Translations under genes and position numbers: made by a program | Shown: in pieces, positions 1 through 13,192 of the stretch | Layout of the letters: each line of letters starts with the position of its first letter | Numbering within the stretch: the first letter of the stretch is position 1 | Notes under the pieces: model-generated | The model's input: the letters and a program-made list of their open reading frames with translations, nothing else | Database searches by the model: none | Told to the model about the DNA's origin: nothing | Assembly (NCBI GenBank): GCA_963691655.1 | Contig: OY829326.1 | Location: 79,167,235 to 79,231,234 of the forward strand | From: Toxonevra muliebris | Lineage: Eukaryota; Arthropoda; Insecta; Diptera; Pallopteridae | Direction: 5' to 3' | DNA: 64,000 nucleotides

Positions 1-1297
1 AAAATAAATAATTAGCCAAATTTAATTCTCAGGGTAAATTTAAATTTGGGCATCCAAATATTTCTGCGAAAACAATGAAAAAATACTTAAATGAATTATT
101 AAAATTTCAAACAAATTTATAAAATACATGGCAAATGTAAAATTTTCAAAGTTTTTGAACTTTGAACATTTGCATCTCAGAAACTAAAAAGGATAGATAA
201 AATTAATGCTCCAAAGTTTTTTAGGACTAACAATTTCAACAGTTTGAAAAGAGTCATAGTTTACGAAAATTGTGTCATCATTAAGAAGTTATAGTTAAAT
301 AACTATGAAAAGAAGAGTTTTTCACATTTCGACCTATAACTCCTAAACTAGAGCTAATGGCGAAAAACGGTCTTCAGTTTGGCATCAAGCCCTTAAGATA
401 TACTCAGGATCACTTATTATATTTCAAGAAAAATTGTACCTAGGTAGTTCTGACCTTAGACAACCCCCAAGTATTTTTCTCTGATGATTTTTTTTATGTA
501 GTTAGTTGTTATTTCTAACAGTTAATTTTATATAAAGATATTATTAGAAAAATACATAATTTTTACTATTATTGAGAATATGTATTTACTTAAAAATTGG
601 ACTTAATTGGTTTTGGCTTCAGTGATCCTAACTACTTTTTGTTAGGAAATATTTTCTTGGAATGCTGCTTGTTGTTTCTCTAACGATTAATCTAGTATAA
701 AGGCATTATTGCAGACAATAAAAAAATTTTAAGGGTTAGATTCCTAAAAAAAAATTTAAACTAAACTAAGATTGTAACCTTCAGTGACTAAAATTGATTT
801 TTAATGGGGAATATTTTTTTCAAAGACCTTATGATAGATTTAACGACCGTTTATCCAGTACGGTTATATATCGGATAATGGCTTCAAATAAAACTCCAAA
901 GTGCGGGTAAGGAAGGGGAGGAGGGATGATGGAGCGTTTTTTTTTCTCCTCCTTCATGAAAACAATTTTTGTGAAGATCTGAGAACATGGTTGGAATTAG
1001 CCTCCTGATTTTATAAGGTGTCAAATTGTTGCACAGAGTTATTAATAAAAAAAGGTTTGAGGTTCTACTCTCTCATGGCATAGTAATGTATATGTAATGA
1101 AAAAATTCTAACTATAAAAAGGCATTCCACAGTACATAATGGGCAATAGATGGCGTTGGTTGAAAAGTTTTAAAGGTACTGTACTTCGAATAGAATTCTA
1201 TATAAATTGTACATAAATTTAAAATGCATTTGTACCAACTAAGAATTTGACTGCTTCTATCTTCTATAATTTTTCCATTACCATATCATTGGATCTA
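1..1297. other. AT-rich spacer, no gene seen
   Basis: No ORF above background, no splice-consistent exon and no repeat boundary recognised. Confidence 0.5.
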
Positions 1298-2925
1298 CAG
1301 TGTCGGACAAAACTAAAGCACGAACTCTTCCTTGTCAACATTTGGTTCAATAAAATTTAAAAATATGCAAGTATACACATATTTTTATTTTTTTTTTTTA
1401 TAAATTTAGTATGATTATGCACTTGTTGAAACAAAATAAAATTAAAAACTGGTTAATGTTTTACTTTTTTTTACAAACATTGCGCAATATGCCTAAACCT
1501 GCCGCGACAAAACTAAATATACATAAACATAATCTTTTTCGTTTACTGTTACAATCAATTGTTAAAAATAAACAAGAACAACCGTCTTTTAAACAAAAAG
1601 CAGGGTTTAAAAAAAATTGGAAGCGTATTTAAGTTGTTGGTTATCATTCACTGTCACCGTTCGCATTTCAAAATTTCGCTTCCCAAAATTGCTCGAAATA
1701 AGTATTCTGCACAATTTAGAGAAAATATTCTAAGCGGATTTAATAAAGCTGAATCAGTGACATGCATTGTTAAAAAATTCTGTATTCGCCATTACGTTAA
1801 TTCTCAAACTATAAGCCATTTCCCGCTTCCCTTTTTTTTAATACTAAATATGGAGGTGGCAACCCGCGGGGCACAATCAAACGTGAGGATCAGGCCATCA
1901 TTCGGTTTATAAAAAAAGATTCTTTTATATCTTGGAAATAAATTGCGTTTAAATATTTCATACAGGTTTACCCAACGACGGGCTGTGAAGGGTGGCTTAG
2001 CAACATACCAAAGCGTAAACAAAAACATTTATTTCTCGAAAGAATCGACAGGCAAGGCTCGAATTTATAACCGCGCACTTTAGCTGGGCTACTGCCAAAT
2101 GAAAGACCGTGCTTTTTACTGATGAATCTATATTTGACATGAAAGGTTGCGAGGGATTAAAGCTGGTGTGCAGACCTAAAGGGCAACGATGAAATCAGCG
2201 TTATTTGAAATGCACCGTATAATACGGGGGAGGCAACGTAGTGCTCTGGTGATTTTTTCAGCCATGGAATTGGTCCAATTCATAAAATAGAAGGTATAAT
2301 GAACCGTCTGATGTGCAAAGATATTCCCCAGAATGTTATGTTACCTTATACTGAGGAAGATCTGCAGTTAAAGCAAGTCTACCAGCACGATGATGATCCC
2401 AGTACGGTGTGTAAAAGAGTGGTTTGTTGCCAAAAAGATCGGGATTTTATAGTGGCCCACCCATTCACTCAATCTCAATCCCAAAAAATGTATAGGAAAT
2501 TATAGATCTTAAAATTCAGCGCAAAGGATAAAAACAATGATTCCATTTTCTACCAATCAAAGATTGCATGGAATAACATTTCTGTGGACGTTTTGAGCAA
2601 TTTTATTGAGTCCATGCCACGTAAATGTACAACAGCTCTGAAAAATAATGGATACGCTACAAAATAGTGGAGAAATCGAACTTTTCCATTAATATATTCC
2701 AAATGTTCTTTAGTTTTGTCGCGCCAGTTTTATGCATTGTGTTACTTTTAAGTTAATATTTTTATTTTTTGTAAAAAATAATATAATATTTCGTATATTT
2801 TATTATAACGAGTGTATATTCTTACTACATTCATAAAAAAAAATTTCAGTCCAAGCATGTTTTACAATATTACTGAACGAAATGCAAACAAGGAAGAATC
2901 CGTGCTTTAATTTTGTCCGACACTG
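1298..2925 (+). mobile_element. Full-length dead Tc1-like transposon
   Basis: Ends are 37-bp inverted repeats with three mismatches beginning CAGTGTCGGACAAAA; the left flank is TA and the right is CA, a mutated TA. The 1,628-bp length is typical of Tc1. The plus strand carries a decayed transposase. Visible pieces are SLPKIARNKYSAQFRENILS with a helix-turn-helix, VLFTDESIF with a catalytic Asp (about 2115), QHDDDPSTV with the second Asp (about 2385) and WPTHS-like sequence near 2460. Several stops and frameshifts break it. Confidence 0.88.
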
Positions 2926-5259
2926 CATTTATAGATGTACATTGCACATATGAAGAGTATAGAGTTACACAGATTTGTAAGATTTTAGATGATCGCAAAC
3001 AAGCAGTATGCTTTAAAATCCCAAATGACTCCAAGTGACTTCAAAGCAGTCATGATTTTGGAGTCATAAGATTTGCAGTCTCACGATTTCAAAAAAAAAA
3101 AACAGCACTCTCTTGACTCTAAAAAAGACTTTTCTAAATGAAGAAACAATCGGCGACTCCAAAAAAAGACTTCCAACTGCATTTTTTATTCTGGAGTCAA
3201 ATAAGTTATTCAGTAACTGCAATCATGAATTGTCGGTTATTAACTGTGACTTCAAGATATTGCAATTAAATTGATTGCATTCTTTTACAGCTCTGATTTC
3301 TGTATCCATTCCCAACTCACGAACATGCAAAGACAACTACGGTTAGTTTTCAATTTCGCAGGCCTGTCTTATTAATGAAATATTTAATTTAAAATGCAAG
3401 ATTATTATCATATAGTCTCTTTCACTTTATGTATAATTAAATGCTGCTTAATGATATTGTAGCTACGATTCAAAATGTGTTTAAAACGTGCCCTTTTTCA
3501 AGCATACACATTACAGCAATTCTTGCTATTCATTCCTATTACTGCTGCTGTTGCTGCTGCTGCTACTGTTGCTGAAGCTATTGCTTTGTAAATCAAGCGT
3601 GAAATATTCTTCGAACAAGCAAAACGCAAAAACTAAAGAAAATAAAAACTCTCAAATGTGCGACGGACTTTTTAAAGCAGTAATTCATAAAAAATTCGAA
3701 ATTAGAACGATGAAATGCAAAACCTCAACAGCAATAGCAACACAAACAACAACAAGAAAAATAAAAAACAAAAAAATGCATTTAAACATGAGCCACAAAA
3801 AGAAAAGTGCGCGGGGGAAAAAAACGACAACACATGCACAAAACGAAGCAAAAAATAAAAAAAAAACAAAGAACATAGGGGAAAAGGGGGAAAATTGGAA
3901 GCGATTCCGACTGGTTTCAATGCCTTTTGAATTTTTTTTTTTTTCTTGCTTTGTGATTTACATTTCAGTTTTTTTTTTTTTCAAAAGATCAGAGTGCAAA
4001 CGGGGACAAGGGGAACGTAGGCTACAATATAATCAGCTCAATTTATGCTCAAAAGCAAAATATAAATTAAATAAAAACAAACAAACGAAAGAGCGAACGT
4101 ATGAACGAAATAAAAAACTGATTTGGTAAACAAATTTTTATGAATTTGAAATTCGAAGGAAATGGAAATATAGAGGAAATTTAAGATTCAACTGAAAAAC
4201 AGTAGAAAGACAAAGCACAAATAAACACTAACCTTAAAATGCAAAATAAGCATAAAAAACACGAATAAAAAAAATAAACAGCCAAAAAAAAGATAGTTAC
4301 TTCGGCAAAATGCAAATTAAGTTTGTGACACGTTGAAGTCTTTTGTTTATAGTTAGTTTCATTTTACAATTATTTTGTTTTGTATTTCGAATAGACGTAA
4401 CTTACAGTTTTGTTTTGGAAAAAATAGTTCTAGAAAATTGCAAATTTTTATTTCTTTTAATAACATTAACTTTTTTCCACTGAAAAATTTCCATATTTCA
4501 CAGTGTTTGATTTGACGGTAGTTTTAATATTGTTGAAAATGTGTATACACCAATTCTAATAAATTAGCAAATACTAAAAATAATACTACTGACTGGAAGT
4601 TTGGCATCTTCTGCAATCACGCTTCTGTGAGGTCTGAGACTGGGATTCCTGTGCTATGGACCAGTTCATGTTGACGGAACATCCGCACTAATCTTGCCAT
4701 CAATATGGGTGCCATGGAGGAGTCCACGACATTCAGGTTGGATAAGGAGGGATATACCGGGCCAGGGGTGAAAACCAGCAGCCAAGAGTTCTCGTTCCCG
4801 TGGCAGTAAAGCTAGAGCTTAATTGTTGGTCTCATATTAAAGAAAAAACTATACACTAATGGATATGAAAAAAAAAAATTACCATTGTCTTAATGTTAAA
4901 TTAAATTAAAATACAATAATTTTTTATCATTTTATTTTTTTTAATGGATGAAAATAAGCACTGATTTGCTCCGGGTGAAAATAAAAACAATCATACTCTG
5001 TAAAGCATTTACTTTAAAATAAAAGGTATAATTGTTTTGCAACTTTTTGCCAACAATTTAGTAACAAAAGTAGGAAAATTATTCTATCAGAATTTGCTAA
5101 AATTATAAACCATTTGAAATCGGAATTAGCCAAAAAATTTTATACGGAGTCAGTTTGAGGCCCTATCTATCTATACAAGGTGGGCAGACTTGAGTGTAAA
5201 ATTTAAGTCGTGTTTCTCTGGTTAGTTCAGAGAATAAAATGTATTTTCAACCTCCACTG
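2926..5259. other. Spacer with a CTG-rich tract and a GC-richer island
   Basis: A CTG/TTG run at about 3538-3590 is followed by A-rich sequence with a 213-codon frame (3488-4129) of L-run then K/N composition, which I judge non-coding. A GC-richer island at 4590-4815 has no long frame and may be an old transposon piece. Confidence 0.4.
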
Positions 5260-5700
5260 AGATACAGGGTGTTTAAGAAATTTCTATAGGAAGAATACAA
5301 TGCTTATCACCAGATATTGCATCATAACTCAAATAATATTAAATATAAAGCAAAGTAATTACACTTTTTAAATAGAAAATTAATAGACCTTTATTTTGAT
5401 ATTACATTTATTAGTAATACCTGTTTTGAGTTGGAAGTATTTGCCTATTACACCAGCCTACACATTTACGCTGAATCGTTTTTGAAATAATTTTTTTTTG
5501 GGCATGTGGCCCACGTGTGAAACTTATGAAAATTTTAAATTCCGTTTCTCGTGAACTGAAACTCATCCGTCCAAAGGATGTTTTTAATAAAATTGTCATC
5601 ATCGAAATGTCTTTCCAGCAGCCAGTTGCAAAATTCCATTCGTTTAGGCATATCTTCCGGTAACAGCTCTTGTACATTTATTATGTGGTATGGATAATTT
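5260..5700 (-). mobile_element. Tc1/mariner-superfamily relic, transposase N-part
   Basis: A minus-strand frame (5411-5677) reads LNEWNFATGCWKD then, with frame changes, an ILWTDE-like motif and a W-A-ENPH-like tail. This is a pattern of insect DDE transposases. An ACAGGGTGTTTAAG end-like motif lies at about 5265. Strongly decayed. Confidence 0.45.
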
Positions 5701-5984
5701 TCACGTCGAATCATTTAGAAAATTTGTCGGCGTGACACGTTTAATTGTAAGGCTAAATGCAAAACAATTACAAGAAAAACATTTATTGTTGTAAATGCTT
5801 TTTATTCTGATAGTCGCAATGGAAAAGTTTAATGGACGAAAGTCTATCTGTATGGACGTTTTTTTATGTAACAATGTAACAAGAACAATTGTTTTGGCCT
5901 TTGCCCTTATCAGAAAAAACTATACCAAAGCCCCTCCAGTCATTTCTAAAAAGAAATTTGAAGGAAAGGGGGATATGTCATCAT

Positions 5985-6240
5985 CCACATGAACAGGACC
6001 AAAAATTGTATATGGAGAATGGTGTTAGTGTTCTGGGCTGAACGGGCCCAAACCCTATTGAAACCCTTTGGGGAAATGAATTAGAAAGGTCTAGGACAAT
6101 AACAGACAGAACAACAATATGGCGAAGCTAAAAACAGGGGTTGACTCCAATCGGCTTAAATTTTCGAATGACTTCAATAAAAGTGAAAAGTACGCCAAGG
6201 TGTTCTACCGATTTTTAAACATACAAAAATTTTAACCTTA
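5985..6240 (+). mobile_element. Tc1-like transposase C-terminal relic
   Basis: Plus-strand translation in one frame gives ENGVSVLG, stop, TGPNPIETLWGNELERS, matching the conserved PGNSPDLNPIENLW segment near the third catalytic acid of Tc1 transposases. Only the C-terminal part is legible. Confidence 0.6.
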
Positions 6241-8219
6241 AAACTTACGAGCTTTGTATTTTTGTTAAACAGAAGTGGTTATATAGTTATGAAACTCAGG
6301 AGAATGAGATTTCTTTAATTATCTTTTACACTGTTGTGACAAACGTTCATTAAGCCTGATAAAATCAATTGAACAAATTAAAGACATGAACTCAACTATG
6401 TGAAAATGAATAACTAGACTAAATTTTCATAACCTCTAAACTATGTTTTTTCTTTTCCTTTAACTTTTAACAGCTTCTTTAAAAAAATATTTTCAAGATT
6501 GTTTTTTTGGTTAATTTTCATTTCATATGTTAATTTCATCGTGATAATTTTAACTGAATAACTGCTGGGGCAATTTTTGTATGAATGTTCCACCATGTTC
6601 TTTACCGTTAAATTAAAAATGGAATAAACAAGCCCAAATTACTATAAAAAAAATTCATTTCAATTCCATTTAGACATTAATACGGCTACGGTAATTAGAA
6701 ATTAATGCATTTGGGTTTTAAAATATTTCAGAATATATTAGCATTTGTTGCACCAAAGCAAATAGCACTTTACAAGCAAAGCAAAGACAACGACTGCTCA
6801 ACATAAAGCCGTTGTGTAAAAATAGCGATAAATTTAATGTTTCACTCCAAAAATTTCTCCATTCAGATTTACGACATTTTCATACTTTTGACCTTCAAAA
6901 TTGGTAAGAAACCGATGTTTGTTTCAAATCTTGTATTTATCTCATGATTTATTTGAACTTTCTACACGAAACTACCAAAAATCACAAGAGCTCATTCGAA
7001 AACGCACTGCTCATGACTTAAATTTTATCAAAATAGTTTCGCTTTTAATTAAAACAATTTTCACAAAAATATAAATATCATATTTTTGACAATTTTACTT
7101 GAGGGCAAAAATTTTTGAAGTTTTCTAGCTAAGTGTTGCCAATCGATAGAAATAGTAAAAATGCATTCAATTTGTTTATTTTAATTGCCATACCAGCAGA
7201 AATAAGAAAAAATTATGACGTTACTTACATTTAAACAGATACATATAAGTGTTTCCATTAAATTTTAGAAAAGTAGTTTCTCGATTCGACTAAAATTTTC
7301 TTACACAAATCTTGTATGTTATAAATTTTTGAAATTGGAAAAAATGCCTATTTTGTTTGATGTCTATTTTTCTTAACCGTCTCGTAGCTGGTTCATTTTT
7401 AATCTTAGCCTCGTGTCAAAGTTTTGGGGGAGTGTTTGTTTTCTTTTATAAGCTAAAGATGCCCTTTTAATTATAATTGTAATTATTTATACGTAGTTCG
7501 TACTACATGGCGCTTTGCAGTCACTCACAACTTGACCAAAATAGTTCCATTTAATCTTATTTTCTTTGTTTTTATATCTATTTTCTAGAGACGTGGAGCA
7601 GATTTTAAACAAAAGCTGCTTAAAACACGTCAACTTAGAGAAAAAGCAATTTTTATGAAAAATTGTCATTTTTCAAATGAAATATCCAATCTCGGTAACT
7701 TGAAATCCCGCTAAAATTGGGGGGAAATTGTCTATAAGGTTTTAGAAGAATTCCTGAAAATTTTAGTCTTGAGCCTCACGCCGAAATCGGATGCAGAATT
7801 TTTAAAAATGGTGTCTTTCATTACTTTTGCAACCGATTTCCCTTATGATTTTCGAGGTTCATTTGCCCGTAATGTTTTTGGCTTAACCTAAAGAATCACC
7901 ACGATAAAACGTATAAATTTTATATAAAAAAATCCCACTCACTATTACATAATTGTTTTTGTGATGACTACCAGTTATATTTAGTTGTCACAACAATACA
8001 GACTGAAACTAAATAGCGCAAACAGTAAATCCACATAATACAATTACTATTGTGACAAATTTTTATTGCAGAATTAATATCATAGATAACAAATGTATTT
8101 CGGTTTTAGTTGTTCAAAGTACTTATTCTTGGCAAGAAATTGCTGTTTTTTGTATTTTTTTAATCTTAATAGGAAAGTGCAAGGGAAGATTATCTTTTTT
8201 GCATGAGCTACTTAAACCT

Positions 8220-8247
8220 CTATAATACAATACAATACAATACAATA
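8220..8247. repeat. ATACA microsatellite
   Basis: Five tandem units of the pentanucleotide AATAC. Confidence 0.85.
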
Positions 8248-8731
8248 CTTATACGTATGATTCGCAATTATATTGCCAAATTTGAGCAATTTCTTCCTTA
8301 TACGCTTAAAAAAAATACAATAAACTCTGGTAAAATCAAGGCGAGTCTTTTTATGTTTCTTAGGTCCTAAGTCATAGGTACACGCAAAATTTTTGTTTTC
8401 ATTGGGTTCTATCACTGAAAGTGTTAAGAAACAGCAAACTTAACACAGTAGGTAAATAATACGAAACTGTGAGTACCCTAAATTTTTCTTTAATAGATTA
8501 AATTTCTTGATAACACAAATAAAAGAAATGACGAGTTCATTGAATAAGTTGGGGAAATCCCTGTTTGTGGAGCGATTGTTTTGTGAACAGTTTTATAACT
8601 GCTAGTATTTAGACCACTCTATTGGCTCTCATCAATCGGGTGTACGAGAGAGAGAGAGCAAAGAAGACGAAGGAATATTTATTTACACCTTTTTCTTTTA
8701 TTTGGCATTAGTTTCATACTTTTGGTGTTTG

Positions 8732-8847
8732 GGGTATTCACAGTTGATTGTAAATCCATGGTAACTGTAGTAATATTGGGGAGAATTTGAGAGAATTTAC
8801 AATGAAAGAGAGATACCATTTCAGATAGCATGAAACTGTGAATACCC
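8732..8847. mobile_element. Small MITE-like inverted repeat
   Basis: GGGTATTCACAGTT at the left and AACTGTGAATACCC at the right are perfect 14-bp inverses around a 116-bp unit. A similar single end AAACTGTGAGTACCC lies at 8464-8478. Confidence 0.5.
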
Positions 8848-9469
8848 TTATTGTATTAGAATGAGAGAGAAAGAAAAACAAAAATAAAAAAACAAACGTT
8901 GACTAAACATAAAGATAAATGAAAGTTGAACGTCGTTATTTAACGACTGTTTGGTACTTTTTCGTTCTTAAATTTATATTTTCGGGGAAGTCCCTATTTG
9001 TGAAGCGAATGTTTCAAACACATTAGTTGAATTTTTTCTTTATTTGGCAAGCTGTTTGGTAGTACTTGCCAATGTGAATAATATCTGCGTACAAATGTTT
9101 GATTTGCACAACATAGCTTAAAGATGACATCAAAACGTGTTCTAACGTGTCTGCTAAATTAAAGACAAATTAAAACTTATAAAAGAAATATTAAGTGATT
9201 TTTGGAAAAAGGACACAGTTGAAAAAATGGTATTCCTTGAGAAATTGATGACAAGTGACGAAACAACTGAGGATTTTCAAAAAGTTTTAAGCAAAACAGA
9301 ATTTTTTTTACTGGCAGTAACAAAAAAAAAAAATACAATGTTCAGACTCAAATTACTGAATAATTGAACTTGGTGTAGTTAATATGAATTTATTAGTTTG
9401 GAGTAAACAAATTTCATTTGACATATGCCCATGTTTTCATGAGCAATTCGATAACTCGAAGTCTTGATA

Positions 9470-10434
9470 AGGAGTGAGATTGAAAAAATCTTAACACACG
9501 TTTTATCTAATAATTTTGTTTGGGTGTAAAATTTAAAAATTTCTTAGATCTAGTTATCTTTGAAAAATATGTCAGTTGTTATTTTTAATGACAAACATGT
9601 TGATTTATTGTGAGTTTGATCAAAATGAGTGAAGAAAAAGAAGTACGTCTTAAAATTATTAAAAACTTTCAAAAAAATCCAAATTGGTCCTACAGAAAAT
9701 TGGCCAAAGAATTGAAGGTTTGAAAACATACAAAGCCCAAAAAATTCCAGACAGGAATGCTGCAAAAAATTTAGACGCCAAAAGTAGGGCTCGGAAATTA
9801 AAATCGAATTTCATACAAAGATATTCATGTTGTATAATGGACGACGAAACGTATGTACTGGCAGATTTTACTCAGCTTCCGGGTCAAAATTTGTATGTTG
9901 CTGATGCTCGAGGAAATGTCGAAGAACAATTTAGAATCCAAAAGCAGAAAAAAATTTCATAAAAAATTCCTGGTATGGCAAGCTATATGCAGTTGCGGCA
10001 AAAGAAACAAGTCATTTGTTACAGTGGGCTCTATAAATACCGAAATATACATCAAAGAATGTTTGAAAAAAGACTTCTCCTTTCATAAGAGAGCACAATG
10101 TGTCCACATATTTTTGGTCCGATTCGGCATCATGTCAGTACGGCAAGAAAGCTCTGGAGTGGTACCAACACATAGTTTTTGTACCGAGAGAGGCCAATAA
10201 TCCAAATTGTCCGGAGCTAACCCAGTGGAAAGATATTGGGCTCTTGTGAAAAGAAACTTAAAGAGCACAAAAAAGGTGTCCCAAAATAGGCTTACCAAAA
10301 AAGGTCCACGAGTTCATAAATAGTGGTTAGAACTATAAAAGTTATATTTTTCTGTAATTTGTAAAAACTCTAAGATCAACCGTTTGAAAATTATTAAATT
10401 TTATATATGTTAAGATTTTTTCGATCTCACTCCT
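9470..10434 (+). mobile_element. Mariner/Tc1-like element, TA-flanked, defective
   Basis: Terminal inverted repeats of 27 bp (26 identical) begin AGGAGTGAGAT and are flanked on both sides by TA. Plus-strand coding remnants start MSEEKEVRLKIIKNFQKNP, with helix-turn-helix SYRKLAKELKV. They continue in another frame with MDDETYVLADFTQLPGQ, whose first Asp is catalytic in this group, then KFLVWQAICSCGKR. At 965 bp it is shorter than intact members of about 1.3 kb and carries stops and frameshifts. Confidence 0.85.
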
Positions 10435-10781
10435 TAAGTCAAACTTTGTTTTTGGATAATAGTGATTCGAGTTGACCAAGATTGACTCTCTATGAATGTA
10501 TTTATTAATCGATGCAATACTGGATGCTTCTTTCAGTACTTCCACCGTCTTGGGTCTTTACCACCTACGTAGAGATTGTCAATTCAATTAGGTGCTAAAA
10601 AACAAAAACAGAGGTAAAAAAACAAATCCAAATAAACGATAAAATGCCCTGCATTTTCTTTCACACAGATCTGGGAGGAAAAATACATACCGGAAGATTA
10701 ATGCTCAATCGCATAAGCTAAAAACTGGATCCTCCTAGTTAACTCAAAGACATGGATTTCGGTTGAACAATTTATACTTAA

Positions 10782-11288
10782 CCCTTAATCACACCGTGTT
10801 GCAGATCTGTAACATACCCAATTTTTTCTTACTAAATTCTACAGGCATGTTATTTTATTTTGTTGTGTATCATAACTGATTAAGTAGAAACTAGTGCAAC
10901 TATTTTATGTTATTTGAAAGGTATTGACAACTGCTAACGTAATGTATTTTGCAACTAAACAAAAAAATGCACTCACTTGACATTTTACAGATGAAAAAGT
11001 AATAACTTTAAAAAAGCATAGTTTACTCATAAATTTATATATTGCGGTTTTTTCTAAAAATGTATACTTAACTTTCAAATAATCGATATTAATTGATAAA
11101 TAGTGATAATTATGTACAAACAACAACAAAAATCGTGTTTTTGAATAAGCAACACAACAAAAATTTTTTAAATAAATCCTTTTTATAAACAAGTAGGCAA
11201 AAACAAAAAAATAAGTGTTGCTTTATTTTTTAATACGAATCGAACCAGGTACTAATTTTAAAAATCCATGATCTTAAATGATAAAGGG
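10782..11288. mobile_element. TTAA-flanked MITE-like element, third family
   Basis: TTAA precedes CCCTTAATCA and follows TGATAAAGGG; inverted ends share 9 of 10 bases. 507 bp without coding content. Confidence 0.5.
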
Positions 11289-12226
11289 TTAAAACAAATA
11301 AACATGCTTAGATTTCTTTTGTACTCTATCGTTTATTCGTAGACTTTGTACAGTATGACTTAAAAAATTCAGTTTAATTGCATACTTTCCACTAACGTAT
11401 GGTAGCTTCATAGGCAAGCTGCATCAAAATCGAAAAATTAATATACAATGTATTTTATACATACATATATGTAGGGTATTTTAATTTTTAACAAATACAA
11501 AGCCAATTTCTTCCACTTATATACACGTATGTACATATATATTATATACGCTTTGTTAACTTAAAGAGACATTTGTTTAATTAGCGTAATAAATGCTGAT
11601 AAGAAATTATCACTTATTTAAAATTTTTTTTTTACTTATTTAATGCAGTTTTTTTATTTAATGAAACAATTTACGTGTTTACTACTACTAAAAATAGTAT
11701 AGTTTAGTGTACCTCAATTATAAATCCTTCAAAAGTGGGCATATATTGAAATATGCGAGTAGTATGCGACACCGTTGAAATCTTTCGTTTCTTCCCCAAC
11801 TACATTGAAAGTCAAACTGAATTGCCTCAACATAGAAAAACAGGGTGAAAGGGTGAATCAAAGAAGAAGAATGTTATCGATTTTTTTATTTTATTTTTGT
11901 GCTTTACCGTAGTTGTTTTTGTTATCGCAACACTTCGCATACACACAACTACTGATAATATGAAAAAAGGGGACGAAACAACAACAATATTAAAAGAAAA
12001 AATGTAAAGCAAATGTGAAGAAGCACTGAGAGAGAGATCAACAAAAAGAGAAAGAGAGTACGCGCGAAAGACCATAGAAGCGAGTGATATTTGAGACATT
12101 AGTGTCAAATACAAAACATTTGAGGTTAATTGAAAGGGATTGGGGAATAAGGGGGCAAGTTCATTAAAATAGAAATCAACAAGAGTTTTTACGGATTTTG
12201 AATTTAGTTTTAATGTTTGGAGTTTT

Positions 12227-12395
12227 AGTGGCTGTTCATACAGGCGCTAGCATGAACGTCTATCTGAAAGAGAGAGGTAAAAAAATAGGTAGTTAGAAAA
12301 AGACAGAATAGTTTCTACCTCTTTTTTCCTACCTATTTTTACTACCTTTCTTCTTCAGACAGGCGTTCATGCTTGCACCCGTGTGAACAGCCACT
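12227..12395. mobile_element. Near-palindromic MITE, complete copy
   Basis: The two halves are long inverted repeats starting AGTGGCTGTTCA, then CATGAACG and GTAAAAATAGGTA motifs, so the 169-bp element can fold into one hairpin. Related pieces lie at 27.7, 27.85, 35.6 and 36.4 kb. Confidence 0.75.
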
Positions 12396-12649
12396 TATAA
12401 AACATACGGAAATGATTTTCCGTGAATTAGTAAAATTTCACCATTTACATATCTAAATTAAATACTTTATGAATAAATATTTAATATTTGTTTGAAAATT
12501 TGTTTTTAAATCATTTTCAAAATTTTAACTGAATTTTTGTTTTAGTATCCAACACCATTTTATTGATAAATTATCGTAGTAGCAAAAGCATACCAACACC
12601 GCCATACTTTCAGTTCTAAACAAAGAATAATTCACGTTTCCACACTTAC

Positions 12650-12932
12650 CAGCTTCAGCAATTTGTTCATCCCCTCGAAGTAGGAGGACAAAGTCTCATA
12701 ACAAACAGGCGTCGTTGCTGCCCGAGAGTCTCAGACCTTTTCACGCCATTTTATATTTTTGTTTCAGCTTACATCTTATCAAAAAATATATTTCCAATAT
12801 TTACTTTTAATTCAACATAAATTTCATAAATTTAGTTAAATAAATAACATACTAAAAAAAGTTTATAATTTCACAGCAGAAATTTCTATTGTAATATTTA
12901 CCACTTCCAACTGCTTGCGCTCCACTTTTCAT
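12650..12932 (-). CDS. Candidate 5' end of an unknown minus-strand gene (two mini-exons)
   Basis: A minus-strand ATG at 12932 opens MKSGAQAVGS and reaches GTG|GTAAAT at 12902 in phase 1. After a 182-bp gap, an acceptor-like GGGCAG at 12718 precedes CA ACG ACG. With the carried G the frame continues ATTPVCYETLSSYFEGMNKLLKL to a strong donor GTAAGT after 12650, phase 0. The other two frames of the second piece are stopped. The stretch is richer in GC than its surroundings, and a minus-strand (GA)n run lies upstream at about 13155-13190, a common fly promoter feature. The acceptor has a weak pyrimidine tract and no following exon was found to the left, so the rest may lie beyond base 1. An alternative is a single first exon starting at MNKLLKL (12670). 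Product not recognised. Confidence 0.33.
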
Positions 12933-13154
12933 TTTGCTTTGCCGTTAATTAACTTGCACCAGCAGATATTCTTTTTACAATTTTTGTTCACTTTTTAGCA
13001 TTTTCATGTTTTCTATTTACACTTTTTATGTAAATTTTGTAGTTTCAATTAAATGGTTTAAAATTAATTAAAAACAATTAATGCCAGCGAGTTTTGGGGT
13101 ATTTTATTTTGCTTGTGCTTTATGGGAAATGAGTAACTGTCAAACTGCTGTTTG

Positions 13155-13192
13155 TCTTTTTCTCTCTCTCTCTCTATGCTCTCTCTATAATA
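13155..13192. repeat. TC/GA run
   Basis: CTCTCTCTCTCTCTATG then CTCTCTC on the plus strand, (GA)n on the minus strand, about 230 bp upstream of the candidate mini-exons. GAGA-type runs are frequent in fly promoters. Confidence 0.5.

Larger units (their letters stand above)
6241..9469. other. Spacer, no gene seen
   Basis: AT-rich; holds only the microsatellite and the small inverted repeat listed above. Confidence 0.5.

Noticed and set aside
3488..4129. 213-codon frame with an L run and K/N-rich tail
   Set aside because: Composition follows a CTG repeat and an A-rich tract; no domain, no splice support and overlapping frames on the other strand are just as open.
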